Origin: Piezodorus guildinii
Lineage: Eukaryota; Arthropoda; Insecta; Hemiptera; Pentatomidae
Direction: 5' to 3'
DNA: 64,000 bases
Assembly (NCBI GenBank): GCA_023052935.1
Contig: CM041297.1
Coordinates: 86,423,021 to 86,487,020 of the forward strand
A program made the position numbers and the translations under genes. Every line of letters starts with the position of its first letter. Position 1 is the stretch's first letter. Below, piece after piece: positions 1-12,000 of this stretch. The notes beneath the pieces are model-generated. The model was given only the letters and a program-made list of their open reading frames with translations, searched no databases and was not told the DNA's origin.

Positions 1-180
1 AATTTTTTAGACTCTATAAAAATAACCGTATCATCTTTGAGATGTTACAGCAATTTTTCAACGACTCAGCTCACCAAAAGAGCCACTTTATACTATGCAT
101 GTTTAACCTTTTTAATATTTTCTCAAAAACGGCTTAAACAATATTGACTAAAGTTAGTATATTATTATAAAATTCAATGA
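1..180 (-). repeat. Inverted partial copy of dispersed repeat family DR1
   Basis: The reverse complement of this stretch aligns by eye with 32580-32710 and 6930-7020. Shared words include 'cgtttttgagaaaat', 'ataaagtggctctt' and 'gctgtaacatct'. It is therefore another copy of the repeat found at 6620-7305, 31750-32905 and 59190-60215, in opposite orientation and cut by the window edge. No coding potential seen. The outer boundary near 180 is approximate. Confidence 0.6.
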
Positions 181-429
181 GACTGTTAAGTCCTATAATA
201 AAATCCATTATCAGATTGTTGGGAAAAAGTTGAAATTTTCAGAAAACTTATGAAGATACATTTATATTTATATATTGTGTTTTAGACTATGATAAGAATT
301 TAATATTGTTGATATATGGAAGCATCTACCTATTAACAGCTGCTTTGCCAAATAAAAAAAAATTGTATAAAAAATATGTTTTCTAACTGTAAGTATACAA
401 ATAATACCTTAAGTATTAATTATTTGTAT

Positions 430-1125
430 CGAATAGCACAAAATAGGACTCGAATTAAATACCGATAAGACGAAATATATGATTAGTAGCAGAAACGGTG
501 TCGATCTTCGTGATATTGATGTATCAGGTCATACTTTTGAACACGTGAGAAATTCAAGTATTTAGGTTCAATTATAACCAGAAAAAATGAAATCCAGGAA
601 GAAATAAAGTCCCGGTTAAAGGTGGGAAATGCGTGCTATTATTCAGTTGCTAAGTTACTTAGTTCGCGGCATCTATCTAAAAACTTAAAGATTAGAATTT
701 ATAAAACTATTATTCTTCCAACGGTTCTTTACGGATGTGAAACGTGGCCGCTTACTTTGAAGGATGAACAACGGCTTAAGGTTTTCGAAAATAAGGTATT
801 GCGTAAAATATTTGGTCCAAAGAGAGATGAGGCCACTGGGGAGTTTAGAAGGTTGCACAACGCGGCATTGCGGAACTTGCATCCTGTGAATATAATTGAG
901 CTGATTGCATCGCGGAGACTCAAATGGGCGAGTAAAGTTGTTAAGTATTTGCTGATCCGACTGGTAGCGTCCGAAAGGTAGCCGAAGCGGAGATGGGAGG
1001 ATTGCGTTAAGGCTGATCTCGGGAGCTTGGGCTCGAATGGTGAACATTGGACGAGTCTGTGTAGGTGGAATTTGGTGGTATCGGCATCGAACCTTCGGGT
1101 TCGCTAAGCCTATTATTATTATTAT
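430..1125 (+). pseudogene. RTE-like non-LTR retrotransposon, 3'-end fragment
   Basis: This is the C-terminal part of a reverse transcriptase. Residues reading LxTDKTKYMISS and then YLGSII appear before 600 with broken frame. The open stretch 622-981 carries 'IYKTIILPTVLYGCETW' and 'FENKVLRKIFGPKRDE', the post-RT segment typical of RTE/BovB-like insect elements. The sequence ends with 'GAACCTTCGGGTTCGCTAAGCC' followed by TATTATTAT units; a short simple-repeat tail instead of poly(A) fits RTE. A second copy with the same 3' end lies at 3943-4791 on the other strand. The 5' part (endonuclease, most of the RT) is absent, so it is dead on arrival. Clade assignment rests on motif recognition only. 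Confidence 0.75.
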
Positions 1126-1840
1126 AACGAATAGCACAAAGAACAATGATATTTTTGAAACTTTACATTAAAAAGATATATTTTACCTCAATCAATTTTT
1201 TATTTCGATTTTTTTTTCAATGATATAAATAATACCTTCAAGTAACACATTCCACGAATGCATTATAGTTGAGAAAATATAGCTTATATTTTTCATTTTA
1301 ATCGTCATTTAATATACGAAGATATTTTTAAATATAAACTCAATAGTTTATGTTTGCTTTAAATCACTCAAGTTATAAATAAATACCTCTTTTATATAGT
1401 GAATAGCATCAAAACAAATATATCAGATATACATTCTGTTTTGAGTTATTATTCTTTATCATTATTATTATCTCATTCAAGCAATAAATTATTTTATTAT
1501 TACTTTCTTTTGTTTGCCATTCCTTATAGATGTATTAGGAATTTTAACTACCGAGTTTTGACCCTGTGTTCAGGTATAGAATTTATTGTTATTATTATTT
1601 AAAAGTATTCTAAGCTGCATATCTGGGATTAAGATTTTTCGCTATAAAACAAATATTAAATATAATATCTTCAAAACCTCAATTCTTTTCTCAGGGAAAG
1701 TTTGACATTGAAATCTTAAACAATAAATTTATTTTTAGATTATATTGATAATGCGATTAACGGTTAATCAAATTTTGAGAAAAACAAGAAAATTAAAATT
1801 TTGAGGAGCCAATTAATTTTGTTTTTAAAAATTGATTGTT
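1126..1840. other. AT-rich intergenic sequence, nothing recognised
   Basis: Low-complexity, very AT-rich DNA. The short open stretch at 1399-1602 encodes a compositionally biased peptide without recognisable motifs and looks like chance. Confidence 0.6.
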
Positions 1841-1855
1841 AAAAATAACTTAAAT

Positions 1856-2033
1856 AAGGTTCTATCCTGGCCCCACTTCTGTACTTAATATACACATATG
1901 ACTTACCAACAAACGAAAACATCCTAACTGCGACATATGCCGACGACACTGCAATTATTACTAAAAACACAGACCCTACACAGGCCAGTTTGACTTTACA
2001 ACATCACTTAGACAATGTACAAAACTGGTGTAG

Positions 2034-2064
<31 letters not shown>

Positions 2065-2876
2065 ATTCGTATATATTACAATTTGTCATAATAGACAATA
2101 ATAATAGTGCTACAGGATCTCATTCATACAATATGTGTAGAAAATGGAAATTAAAAATTAACCATGACAAATCACTACATGTTACATTTACACTGAGACA
2201 TGGAACCTGTCCTCTAGTTTACATAGACAGTCACCAGATACCACAATCAAACACAGTAACGTACTTGGGACTTATTTTTGACAAAAGGTTGACATGGGGC
2301 CCACACGTCAAGACTAAACGTAAAACTCTAAATTTTCGACTGAGACTATTGTATTCGATACTTCATGACATTCTAAATTACCCATCAGGCAGAAACTTAA
2401 CGTATACACTTATTTATTAAAACCAATATGGACTTAAGCTTGCCAAATTTACGGACCTGCTAAAAAGACACACATACGTAAAATACAAACCTTTCAATCG
2501 CAATTTTTAAGACTGGCAACGAACTCACCACCATATGTTTCAAACGATACCCTTCATACTGATTTACGTATTCCAACTACAACAAACCACATTCGATCGA
2601 CTTACAAACGATTTCACGACAAACTAAATGGACACATAAGCAAACTTGTACAAAACATGGCTACAAGCGACATACCATCCATCACTCGGCGTAGGCTGAA
2701 AAGGAGTTGGATGAGGGACCTCCTGACCTGAAAACATAGTTCTACTTAATGTCAGGAGGATGCACCACTGGGTGCTGTCTCCCTCATGCCTGCCCACGCC
2801 ATGTTTCCATAGATTTTAGCACATTTGCTGATTGTAATATTTTTTACAGTGTAAATAAAATGTTAAGTGATAAAAA
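1856..2876 (+). pseudogene. Jockey-clade element (subfamily J3), 5'-truncated, with target duplication
   Basis: Translation reads GSILAPLLY, then ATYADDTAIIT (RT catalytic motif with both Asp), then INHDKS, YLGLIFDKRLTW and the post-RT region to about 2730, ending in a short A-run near 2875. The 5' truncation falls inside the RT at the QG|SILAP motif. It is flanked by the direct repeat AAAAATAACTTAAAT (1841-1855 and about 2875-2889), the expected target-site duplication of a target-primed insertion. A T-rich insertion at 2038-2135 splits the frame. Relatives: 53780-54915 shares the 3' end ('ggaggatgcaccactggg'). Confidence 0.8.
2038..2135 (-). mobile_element. Very short Jockey 3'-end insertion nested in a Jockey copy
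   Basis: A T-run followed by 'attacaatttgtcataatagac' and 'cattcatacaatat' matches the 3' UTR (minus orientation) of the Jockey copies at 16704, 23476 and 53127. It is flanked by near-identical TGTAGGAAA (2029-2037) and TGTAGAAAA (2136-2144), and the host reading frame resumes after it. It is thus a severely 5'-truncated retroposition of under 100 bp. Confidence 0.7.
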
Positions 2877-2889
2877 AAATAACTTAAAT

Positions 2890-3942
2890 GATTTTAATCG
2901 ATAGATAACAGTGGAATATATAGTTTTGTTGCAATATTTAGATATCTTACTAAGACAGACATACTCATGTGTGTATTTATATAATTAATTGAGTTTAGTC
3001 AGCATAAGTCGAATGTGCGCAATAAACATTCATTAACGTCAGTGGATCTCAGTGAATAAAGATAACATAAACACTGTTAATAAAATTGAATTATATGCAT
3101 GTAGTTCAAGGACTGCTGATATGTTGATTAAATAATTTAATTTTAGTATTTTATTTTGTTTTAAATACTTTTTCTACCAATGTGTATCAGTACATTTATA
3201 ACACCGAATTTCGTTGAACGTCCTTAATTTGATGTAACTTAAGTAATTTTAAATTTGAATTAGATACATAATTTGAGATGTATCAACGTTGTCAATATTC
3301 CAGAATATATTTTAAAAACATATTTTGATTATTATCGTTAAAAACTGATTTCTAAGACTACAAGTCATTGTAAGAAACGTTTATAAGATCAAAAACAACC
3401 GTATCACTGATTTATTATTAGGTTTTTATTTGAGTTAGATTACAATCCAGGTAATTTCATTTTTATAAAAATTCTGAGTAATATTTAGAAAAAAACAAAA
3501 AAAAAAATATTCTTCCTTTATTTAACAGTTTATTTAAATCTTAAGAAGTCGTTTTATTATGACTATAAAAATCAGTCTATGCGGGTTATAACTCGGCTGA
3601 TGGCCCTAGGATTTATTTGAAAGAGTAAAAATCTTGATCATGGAGGCCCATCTTACAGCAGCATATAAGTGACATTAAATGAATAACCGAAAAAAAAATG
3701 TTTATATACATGTCCAAAACTGTAAATTTTCTACACACCAGATTAAATATCAAATAAATATGGGTATTTATAGGATTTTTTAATCACAAATAGATAGCTA
3801 TATTTCCATTTTTTTATTTATTCAGTTATTAATTGTTTAAGCAGTTCTCTCCCCTTAAAAAGATAAATTTACAGTCAGGATTTCTAGTAAATAATCCTAT
3901 GATTTGTGATTTTCGTAATTATATTTTAATGTGAAAGTAATA
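2890..3942. other. AT-rich intergenic sequence, nothing recognised
   Basis: No ORF, repeat boundary or RNA motif recognised. A slightly GC-richer patch at 3580-3670 is unexplained. Confidence 0.55.
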
Positions 3943-4791
3943 ATAATAATAGGCTTATCGAACCCGAAGGTTCGATGCCGATACCACCAAATTCCGCCTA
4001 CTGAGATTCGTCCAATGATACAAGCTCTGCAATTCCGTGTTGTGCAACTTTCTATACTCCCCAGTGGCCTTATCTTTATTCGGACCAAATATTTTACGCA
4101 GTACTTTTTTGAGAACCGTCGGAAGAATAATAGTTTTATAAATTCTAACCTTTAAGTTTTTAAATAGAAGCCGCGAGCTAAGTAACTTAGCAACTGAGTA
4201 ATAGCGCGCATTTCCCACCTTTAACTGGACTTTATTTCTTCCTGGATTTCATTTTTTTTTTGTTATCATTGAAGATAAATACTTGAATTTCTCTACTTGT
4301 TCAAAAGTATGCCCTGATATATGAATACCACTAAGATCACCACCGTTTCTGCTACTAATCATATGCTTCGTCTTATTTGTACTTAATTCGAGTCCTATAT
4401 CTTTAACCGGTGTTTATAAGCACACTTGTATTTAGTTGTATGGTTTCCGTGTCTTCACCTAGCATTACTAAATCATCAGCATACCCCAAAACCGGAATCT
4501 TGTCACCCATATTTAAGCCTTGCTCGGTACACATCACCTTTTCTATGACACATTGAAAGCTATATTAAATAAAACTGGTGAAAGGGAGTTACCCTGTTTC
4601 AAACCCGATCGCATCTAAATCTCTCGGAGTAATAATGACCGCTTCTAACTTTATGGAATGTTTTCGACAAACACATCTCAACTAGGTTTACTAACTTTCT
4701 AGGTATTCTCTGTTCAATCATGATGTTATATAGCTTCTGACGGTCTATTGAATCATAAGCATTTTTAAATTAATATGAATGTGCGCCCCTC
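3943..4791 (-). pseudogene. RTE-like non-LTR retrotransposon, second decayed fragment
   Basis: Antisense to the window. The 3' end at 3943 reads (AATAATAAT)GGCTTA then the same 'GAACCTTCGGGTTCGAT' terminus as the copy at 430-1125. Going 5' it contains 'IYKTIILPTVL', then 'GYADDLVMLGED' (RT motif C, around 4455-4490), then 'AYDSIDRQKLYN' (motif A region, about 4735-4780). Several stops and frameshifts break it. It stops next to the AATT-flanked element starting at 4796, so the junction may be insertion or independent decay. Confidence 0.75.
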
Positions 4792-4795
4792 AATT

Positions 4796-6090
4796 GAGAG
4801 GTTGATTTCCAAAAGGTACTATATCCACTTTAGAAAATATTTCAGGAAACGCAAAAATCTGTCATTTATTTATTATTGGACCAATTTACGTGATTCTTTT
4901 TTAATTAAAATCAAAAGTTAATTTTAAGTGTGTTGCCAACTAATTTTTCCAAATTATTGGACTTTTCGATGATTTTAAACAATATAATATGGATATAGTA
5001 CTTTTTGGAAAGAATTGAAAGGGATATAGTACTTTTTGGAAGAATATAACGCGAAATAAGTTGGTAACAGTCATTATAACCTTCCAGATACAACATTACG
5101 GATAACTAACGTCTTTATATCGTTAATTACTAAGCTATGTATGTGTATTTCCTTATTCTCCCACTGAGAAACATCTTTCTTTGTTGGTTAATTACATTGA
5201 TTGTCTATTATTTATAAAGAAAGTGAATATTCATAGGACAATTTATCTATTTATGGCACTATAGTAAGAAAGTATGTAATTATGAAATTTGTTTGGAACT
5301 TGTATTTACTATTTGTGTGAATTTAGCAAATTTAACTATATTATTAACGACGTGTAAACAATATTTAACCGTATATACTGATAAATAATAAATTTTGAAC
5401 TTTTATTTTGCACAAAAAAAATCGACTACAAAGTTAGATCAGGCACGGATTTTATTTTGCAAGTTCGTGGAATGCTCATTCCAACTATTTGCTGCATCAA
5501 ATACCATTATTCTATTAAAATGTGAGTTTCTGAAAAATTTTAAACCAAATTTATGTTGCTGCAAGAAGAAATACTATAAAAAAAAAACTTTATTCAAATG
5601 ACAATCTACAAGAACCGAATCAAACTAATAACTGATTAATAACCTAAAAACTGATTATTACGTTTAAGTCCATTGATTAAAATAATAGCGGTGATTCAAG
5701 ACATGCTAAATGAACCAATAAAAATGCATAAAATGATGAAAACAATAAATTAATGGTGATATATTACGGGATTAGGTGCTTCTGCCGTATATTAGGAAAT
5801 ATAGTACCTTTTGGAAGGAAATTAAAGGAAAGGTTATATCTGTTTACATAGGATATAGTACGTTTTGGAACGAAACATGGATATAGTACCTTTTGGAATG
5901 AAATAAAATGTGGATTTAGTACCTTTTGGAATGAAATGCAATTTTTAAATACTTTTTTTAAGGATTTTTATGTATTTTAGATAAAATTTGATGACGGATT
6001 TAGATAAATCTAAACCATTAGAATATAAATATGTCAAAATATCAACTTTGAAAAAAATGTCCTTTAGTACCTTTTGGAAATCAACGTCTC
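4796..6090. mobile_element. TIR element with AATT target duplication, family 'AATT-1', copy 1
   Basis: Termini are inverted repeats: GAGAGGTTGATTTCC at 4796 and the complement of GAGACGTTGATTTCC ending at 6090, continuing as CAAAAGGTACTA. Both ends abut AATT (4792-4795 and 6091-6094). A second copy at 40053-40434 shares both ends in opposite orientation and is also flanked by AATT. Internally the 20-mer GGATATAGTACCTTTTGGAA, or close variants, recurs near 4990, 5022, 5800, 5859, 5880 and 5910, besides the termini. No transposase was recognised, so it looks non-autonomous. The superfamily is not assignable from what I see. Confidence 0.7.
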
Positions 6091-6094
6091 AATT

Positions 6095-6619
6095 GATCAT
6101 TATTGCAAAACAGACTATTACTGAACAATTTATTAATTCCACAAGACTTTCCTTATAGTTTATGGTGAATTCCAAAACAAACTGGATTCGGAAGTTCTTT
6201 TATAGAATATTAAAATATTAAATAATATTAGAATATTAAATTCTGCTTAAACTGAGCATTTGGAATGCCGCACGAGGTGTATACCTTTTGAGTTATCTAG
6301 TAGTAAACAAAATATGGAGAGATTACTTCATGATACTGATTTTTAAATTACTTTACGCACTTCTTATACTGATTTCTAAACACTACGGAATTTTCTGTGA
6401 TATTATTGTGAATTTTTAAGCTCAACTCTTATTGACTGGTATTTTTTGTTGAAATCAGTGATCTATGTAAATTTTAGTATTCTGATCTACATTAACTAGA
6501 GGTTCTCCCTGCTGGTTGTCCTGATAACTGTCTATCATTCAGGATGAAAAGTCGGCACACAATATAATAAGGTTATTTTGTTATTTTTTAGGTTTCCTAT
6601 ATGATAACCCGTCCTGTAT
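6095..6619. other. Intergenic, nothing recognised
   Basis: AT-rich sequence without motifs. No continuation of the RTE fragment across the upstream element could be made out. Confidence 0.5.
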
Positions 6620-7074
6620 GCCATTGAATAAATTGATAAATTCAATTTATTTATAGAAACATGTGTTTAATTAAAAAAATCTATCTAATATAAAAAAATA
6701 TGTTTTCTGTTTTCTCCTTTAGTTGGGTATAGAATTCATTCAATTTATATATTTACCTCTTTTTCATCAGTGGTAACAAGATAATATAGTTATTTTCATA
6801 AAATCAACAAACTTAAAGGTACTTTAGAGAAAGAAAATTAAAAATATCGGCATTTAAGCCCTGTCATACCATTTTTTTCAGAATGAAACCTACATGATAT
6901 TAAAGTCTATTAAATTTCCCAGTAAATCATAAGAAGGTGCAATATGCGTGGTATAAAGTGGCTCTTCTGGTTATCCGATTTTGATGAAAACTTTTTTGTA
7001 ACACCTCGGGCGTATAGCTGTCTTAAATGTGAAATTTAAGTTTCATATGACTTTTCGTTTTCGCCCGGGAGTTA

Positions 7075-7165
<91 letters not shown>

Positions 7166-7305
7166 TACAGACGTTTTCTGGGACTTGGGTTATTTGGACT
7201 CAGGGGACCCTAAAACGTGTATTTCCGTTGAAAACTGGTATTCGAAAATTTTCACGATCGCAATACTTTCCCTTACTATATATAGTAAGTGAAAGTAAAA
7301 AGAAA
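6620..7305 (+). repeat. Dispersed repeat family DR1, copy with (CA)n expansion
   Basis: Aligns with 32080-32905: shared words include 'tctcctttag', 'aaaggtactttagag', 'catttaagccctgtca', 'tacatgatattaaag' and the end block 'ggggaccctaaaacgtgta ... cgcaatactt ... cttactatatata ... agtgaaagtaaaa'. The 87-aa open stretch 7029-7292 is mostly the CA microsatellite and does not look like a gene. The class is unknown: no RT, no tRNA promoter seen, and no clear TIR. Confidence 0.7.
7076..7168. repeat. (CA)n microsatellite
   Basis: Nearly perfect CA dinucleotide array with a few interruptions, sitting inside the DR1 repeat. The sibling copy at 32750-32775 has only a few CA/GA units, so the expansion happened after insertion. 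Confidence 0.95.
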
Positions 7306-10224
7306 GGATTAAAACTTCAAAAAAAAGAAAAGAGGCAAGATTTCTTTGATGACCCAAACAACTTTTCTTAAAATAGTAATCGTAATTACGAGTTCTGAGC
7401 TTCACCTAAGAATTTGGACCGAAATTAACCGATTTGTTGTAATTTTTGATTACTTTGACGCTTTCATGTCTAAAATAAATAATTAGAAAAGCAATGGTAT
7501 TATGAATCCGATTATTTAATTCTACAAAAAACTAATTATTGTAAGAATTCTGTCTCTATGTGTTGTTTATCAGACAACTGTTACTTAAACCGTTAAAAAA
7601 GAAACTTAAACCGCTTGTTTATGATTGATATTTAAATTTATTGCAAATTTGTTTATCTCCTCCAAGACTATTAAAACCCATGCATTATTTAAAACAACTC
7701 CGACAGGATCGCCATAATGCCGGCAGAATGTACAAACCCTCTGCCCAGACTGAGTAAAACAAACTTACTGGACAACTACTGATCCTTATCCCTAGGAACT
7801 GTAAACCTACTTGAAAAATGTTCCCTTTCAGTCCCATTCCTCAAAACCCTCTCAAAATGCATTTAATGGAGCAGAAGAGACCACCAGAAGAGTAATTATA
7901 TCATTAAGTCCGGCCACAACTGGGTATCGTCTGAGGATGAAAAGCAAAACAAACAAAGAACAACCGTAAGTGTTATTAATTCATATATTAAATTTCTCGG
8001 TTTCATCGGAAATTTATTTAATGATTTTTATAAAAATCGCTATTCAATACAACTCATCACCATTGTATAATTTATAGTAATCATCAATAGGACTTAGTTT
8101 ACTATTGAAAACAAAGTTACAAAAGATATTTTCAATAAATAAATGTTTGTTATTGAGCATTTCAATACTATCAGATTATAGTAATGAGGATTAAATGGAC
8201 CTAGATGGTATTAGAAACCATTTAACTAAGTACTCATATATGGATTATGATTAAAACCATAGATAAGTTCCTGATAAAACTGAAAAATAAATATCAAGTA
8301 ACACATGCAGTGTGACTTGGTTTGGAACCTGATAATGTCACCTACGTACGTTTTAAGTTTTTAGTATAAGTAGAGAAAAAAGAATAGTATAGAGTTAAAA
8401 GCAATCGTTTATATCTCCAATGATGCAAATATGTATCTCTTAATATTCCAGTAATTTAAATATTTCCATCGAAACGATTACACTAAGCACTTAAAATTGA
8501 CTATAAAGAACAACAGTGGCAAGAACTTTCGTCAAAACAGAAGATAACGAGATGTAGGCCATAGTAAAAGATCCGGGGATGACATTCCGCGCATAACTCG
8601 GAGATAAGGAGAGTAATATTGCGCTATAGGTCAAGGAGATAAGGACAAAGCGACCAAAATGAGAAGCGAGGATGTGCGCGCACTTACCTGGGCTGTAATC
8701 CCGCCGCGGTGCAGCACAATCTGCGGCCCTGCCTTCGCCTATCCACTTACGTTATCATATCTTCTATCCTCTTGTCATCCTCTTATCGCCAGGCACTCCA
8801 CGTTCCCCGGCAATGTTGCGTTAAATAATGAAAACCTGGGGCAACCAAGATCGAATTAGCACGGACAAGCTTTGAAGATCTATCATTTTATAGATTTACC
8901 AAATACATTTTACTTATTTAGTTATATAGAGAGGCAACTAACAGACGAATAGCCTAATGACAGGCGGTACAGACATAGTATTTTCCTTCTGGTACAGGCA
9001 ACAAACGACTTTCTGTTACCTCGGTTGATAAAATTACGTTAAAATCTGAAAATTAATATAGAATATATAAAGTTTAATGATTTATATGATGTTTCGATGG
9101 AAACATATGTTTTAGATGAAGTGATATACAATAAAAATCGGGTGTGGGCAACACACAACTTCCACTTACCTCCGTTTTAAAAATCGAACAAAGAGTTTTC
9201 AAATACAATTATATATAAAAATGAGTGAAACCATTAAAGAATTAGTTAATTTGGTTCTATGATAAGGAGTGTAGAGGTCGGACAAACGGGATCTTGTTTC
9301 TTGGTAATGGGATGATGATTTAACTACCAGAAGGCTGTAAACATAAAATGGATGATGTGAGTTAATGATTTGATAAAGGAATGATCCAAGGGAATATGGT
9401 CTTCGAAAGGTTGGGAATAACCACATTAACTCGTCCTAGATGTGGGATACACATACACACATACAATAATATTTACATTATTAGCAATAGAAAAGCAAAT
9501 AATAATACTAAAATACAGTAGAGGGAGAAATGCTTTATTCAATGGCAATGCGCCCAAATACATCGGGTCAAATACATAACACAGCATAACTATCAATCTC
9601 TATTGGATATATTGGATGCACATTTTCCTTTTTTTCTCCCTAATCTATTCTAATTACTAAATTACTTTATTAAAACAATTACTTTATACATAGAAAAAAT
9701 AACAATATAAAATTAAAAGGAAACCAGAATAAAGGAAAGTAAAACAATTACTTTATACATAAACAAAAATAAAATATAATAAAATTCGGTTACTATACAT
9801 AGGAAATAACAAAATAACAACTAACAAAGAGTATAACAATAGTAATCCAAAGAAAAACAAATAGAAAGGCGGAACCAAAAGAAAGCATACAAAAATGAAT
9901 GAAATACAAACGAAATTGTTTTGTACGCTCAGAAATTATTAAGTTTATATAATCAAATATTAAATTAAAATTCTCATTTGCTCAAATTCATACTAAAATC
10001 CAGTTACGTTTTATTGTTTAATTTTAATTAAATTATCGACCTTTTATTTATTAGTGATGCGCTGGTTAAATTAGTTTTGCAAAGTAGTTTATAAAAAGTC
10101 ATTATTTACGCTATTGAAGTGCCTTATTATATTGTTTTTAAGTTATTGTGTTATAGATAAACAATATTAGTATGTTCCTTTAATTAAAATGATCCATTTC
10201 ATTCAACTCATTTTATTTTCTTAT
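7306..10224. other. Intergenic; GC-richer patch at 8560-8870, otherwise nothing recognised
   Basis: Mostly AT-rich sequence. About 8560-8870 is distinctly GC-richer and carries a 66-codon open stretch (8659-8859) with no recognisable domain; it could be a conserved non-coding element or part of an exon. A short patch near 9130-9185 ('caacacacaacttccacttacctccg') resembles 31765-31800, at the start of a DR1 copy. Confidence 0.5.
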
Positions 10225-10265
10225 TTTTTTCTCCCTACGTTTCGGCCTTTTGCCATTTTCAAGGG
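10225..10265 (-). repeat. Possible Penelope-like element terminus
   Basis: Reverse complement reads 'cttgaaaatggcaaaaggccgaaacgtaggg'. A short hairpin followed by CGAAACGT resembles the terminal motif of Penelope-like retroelements and other elements that carry hammerhead-like ends. The hammerhead core CTGATGA is not preserved. Suggestive only. Confidence 0.3.
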
Positions 10266-11299
10266 ATCTTTTTATATTCCATCATGCACTCTATATATAA
10301 TATATAAATATATATTTTGTCATAATTTAATAAAATAAAATAAAACTATTACAGGCTGACCAGCCCTGTCCTGGTTGTTATCATCCACTCACTGAATCTA
10401 ATAATACAATTATTCATTCAAACAATTTTTAATTGTGATAAAAATTAATATTAGTATGTTTGTCTTATGTTTAATGAAATAACAATTTTAAATAATCGTA
10501 AATGAACATTAAAAGGCATTTAATACATCACCTAATGAAAAATATATATCAGGTTGTCATGTTAGAAGTTTAATGTTTAATTAAAACTCGATGTGTGAGT
10601 TCATGTGTCATTAGTAAAAATATTATTTTTCAAAACTCCTAGGACTTGTTAGTTGGACTTGACTAAAGACACGTAATTATGAATTATATAATGCAATGTG
10701 TTATGAGAAAATAATAACAATTTATTTGTTGAAAGTAATGGAATAGGATATTTTATATTAACATAACTAAATTGTGATGTCATTTTTGATTTTGGGATTC
10801 ATGCTTTGGAATTTCATTATACGTACCTTCTGCATTAGGCAGAAATATAAGGTAATTGTGAACTCTAACTTTCCTTTAGGATAGAGAGTAATTCTCAGAT
10901 ATAACAGGTGAATTTAAAAATTTGTCAAACCAACAAGAAATTGTAAGCTTCCTAACTTAAATCGTCATTTATAAGCATTCCTTCCATAGACTTCTGAGAG
11001 CTTTAGAACTGTTGTCGTATCAGGTAAGTTAGGAAAAACAGTTACCAAATACAGATATTATATAAATATCTTATTAGATAATATTAGTGAGGAGGGCTGT
11101 ATAAAAATTAATATTGTGATTAAATAGAAAATCAATGTATATTATTTATTATTATTAAAATTAATTTAAAAAAATAGGCTGATGAGTTAGGGATGCTATA
11201 TTAAATTTAATATTTGAGAATAGGTTAGTGATAAGTTATGTCTGTAAGTCTTTGGGTTAACATGAAGGAGTTATAATGCTATATAAATGCATTCTGTAA

Positions 11300-11345
11300 T
11301 GTAGCCAATGTAGACCGAAACGTCTGCAAACAATTAAAATAAATA
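11300..11345 (+). repeat. Possible Penelope-like element terminus
   Basis: 'gtagaccgaaacgtctgcaaacaattaaaataaat' matches in pattern the end at 29501-29525 ('cggaacgttgccaaacaataaata'). Two copies of GAAACGT(C/T)TGC-CAAACAAT-AAATAAA suggest a shared element terminus. No RT or GIY-YIG ORF was found nearby. Confidence 0.35.
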
Positions 11346-11359
11346 TTGCTTATTAGTGA

Positions 11360-12000
11360 GAATTGGTTTTGATGACCGCACCCCAAGCATCTTTCTCATC
11401 TAATATTCTGAACGGTAAACTAAACTCCATCATTCTTTATTTAATCCGAACTCCATTAGTTCAGATAAAACCAACAGCTAATCCTAATAGTCTAAACCAC
11501 AAATATAAAGGTAATGCCTTTGAGCGCGGAAGCAATGAGGCAAAGAATGTACCTAAATCTTTTAGGATAGGAAGGAGGGCTGCAAAGAGCATGACCAATT
11601 TAAGAAGTTTACAATATGAAAATGTTCTCCGGGTTATTGCCTCTCGCTCTCAGTAATAATTCCTCAGGTGAAATGCGATCAGTTTCCAAACAGTAAATAG
11701 CGCTAATAGGTCCCGCAAGGAAGACCTTTTGCCGGTTCTTATTGTAAAGTAGCTGCACCCTCCCGCAAAAACAGAATTATGAGTGCCAACGAACATTTAG
11801 TTCTCCTCTCCGCGGGGATGGGGTCGGGAGTTTTATCTCGGCGTAAAGTAGTTCTCTTTATGGCTCTGGCATCCGATTTCTGCGAATAATGGAACTTAAT
11901 TCTTTATGGCGTCTCCGAGCTCGGGGGAGTAGCTTCTTGCTTATGGGCTGTGTCGGCTAATGTACTGTGCGCTCGGGTATTGCTCAATTCGTAATCTATC
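11360..12000. other. GC-richer island, function unknown
   Basis: Base composition rises clearly against flanks, especially 11690-11960. A 97-codon open stretch lies at 11363-11656 on the + strand, but its product shows no domain, signal peptide or repeat I know, and no splice-supported extension was identified. It could be a conserved non-coding element or a diverged exon. Confidence 0.4.

Noticed and set aside
622..1146. 153-aa minus-strand ORF overlapping the RTE fragment
   Set aside because: Antisense of the recognised RT C-terminus; no motif of its own.
7029..7292. 87-aa ORF with a long Thr-His run
   Set aside because: It is the translation of the CA microsatellite inside a repeat; the sibling repeat copy has no such ORF.
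7700..7950. Possible Jockey ORF2 linker fragment (reading HNWVSSEDEK)
   Set aside because: Only one short motif resembles the Jockey linker; no neighbouring RT or endonuclease motif in register and no boundaries.
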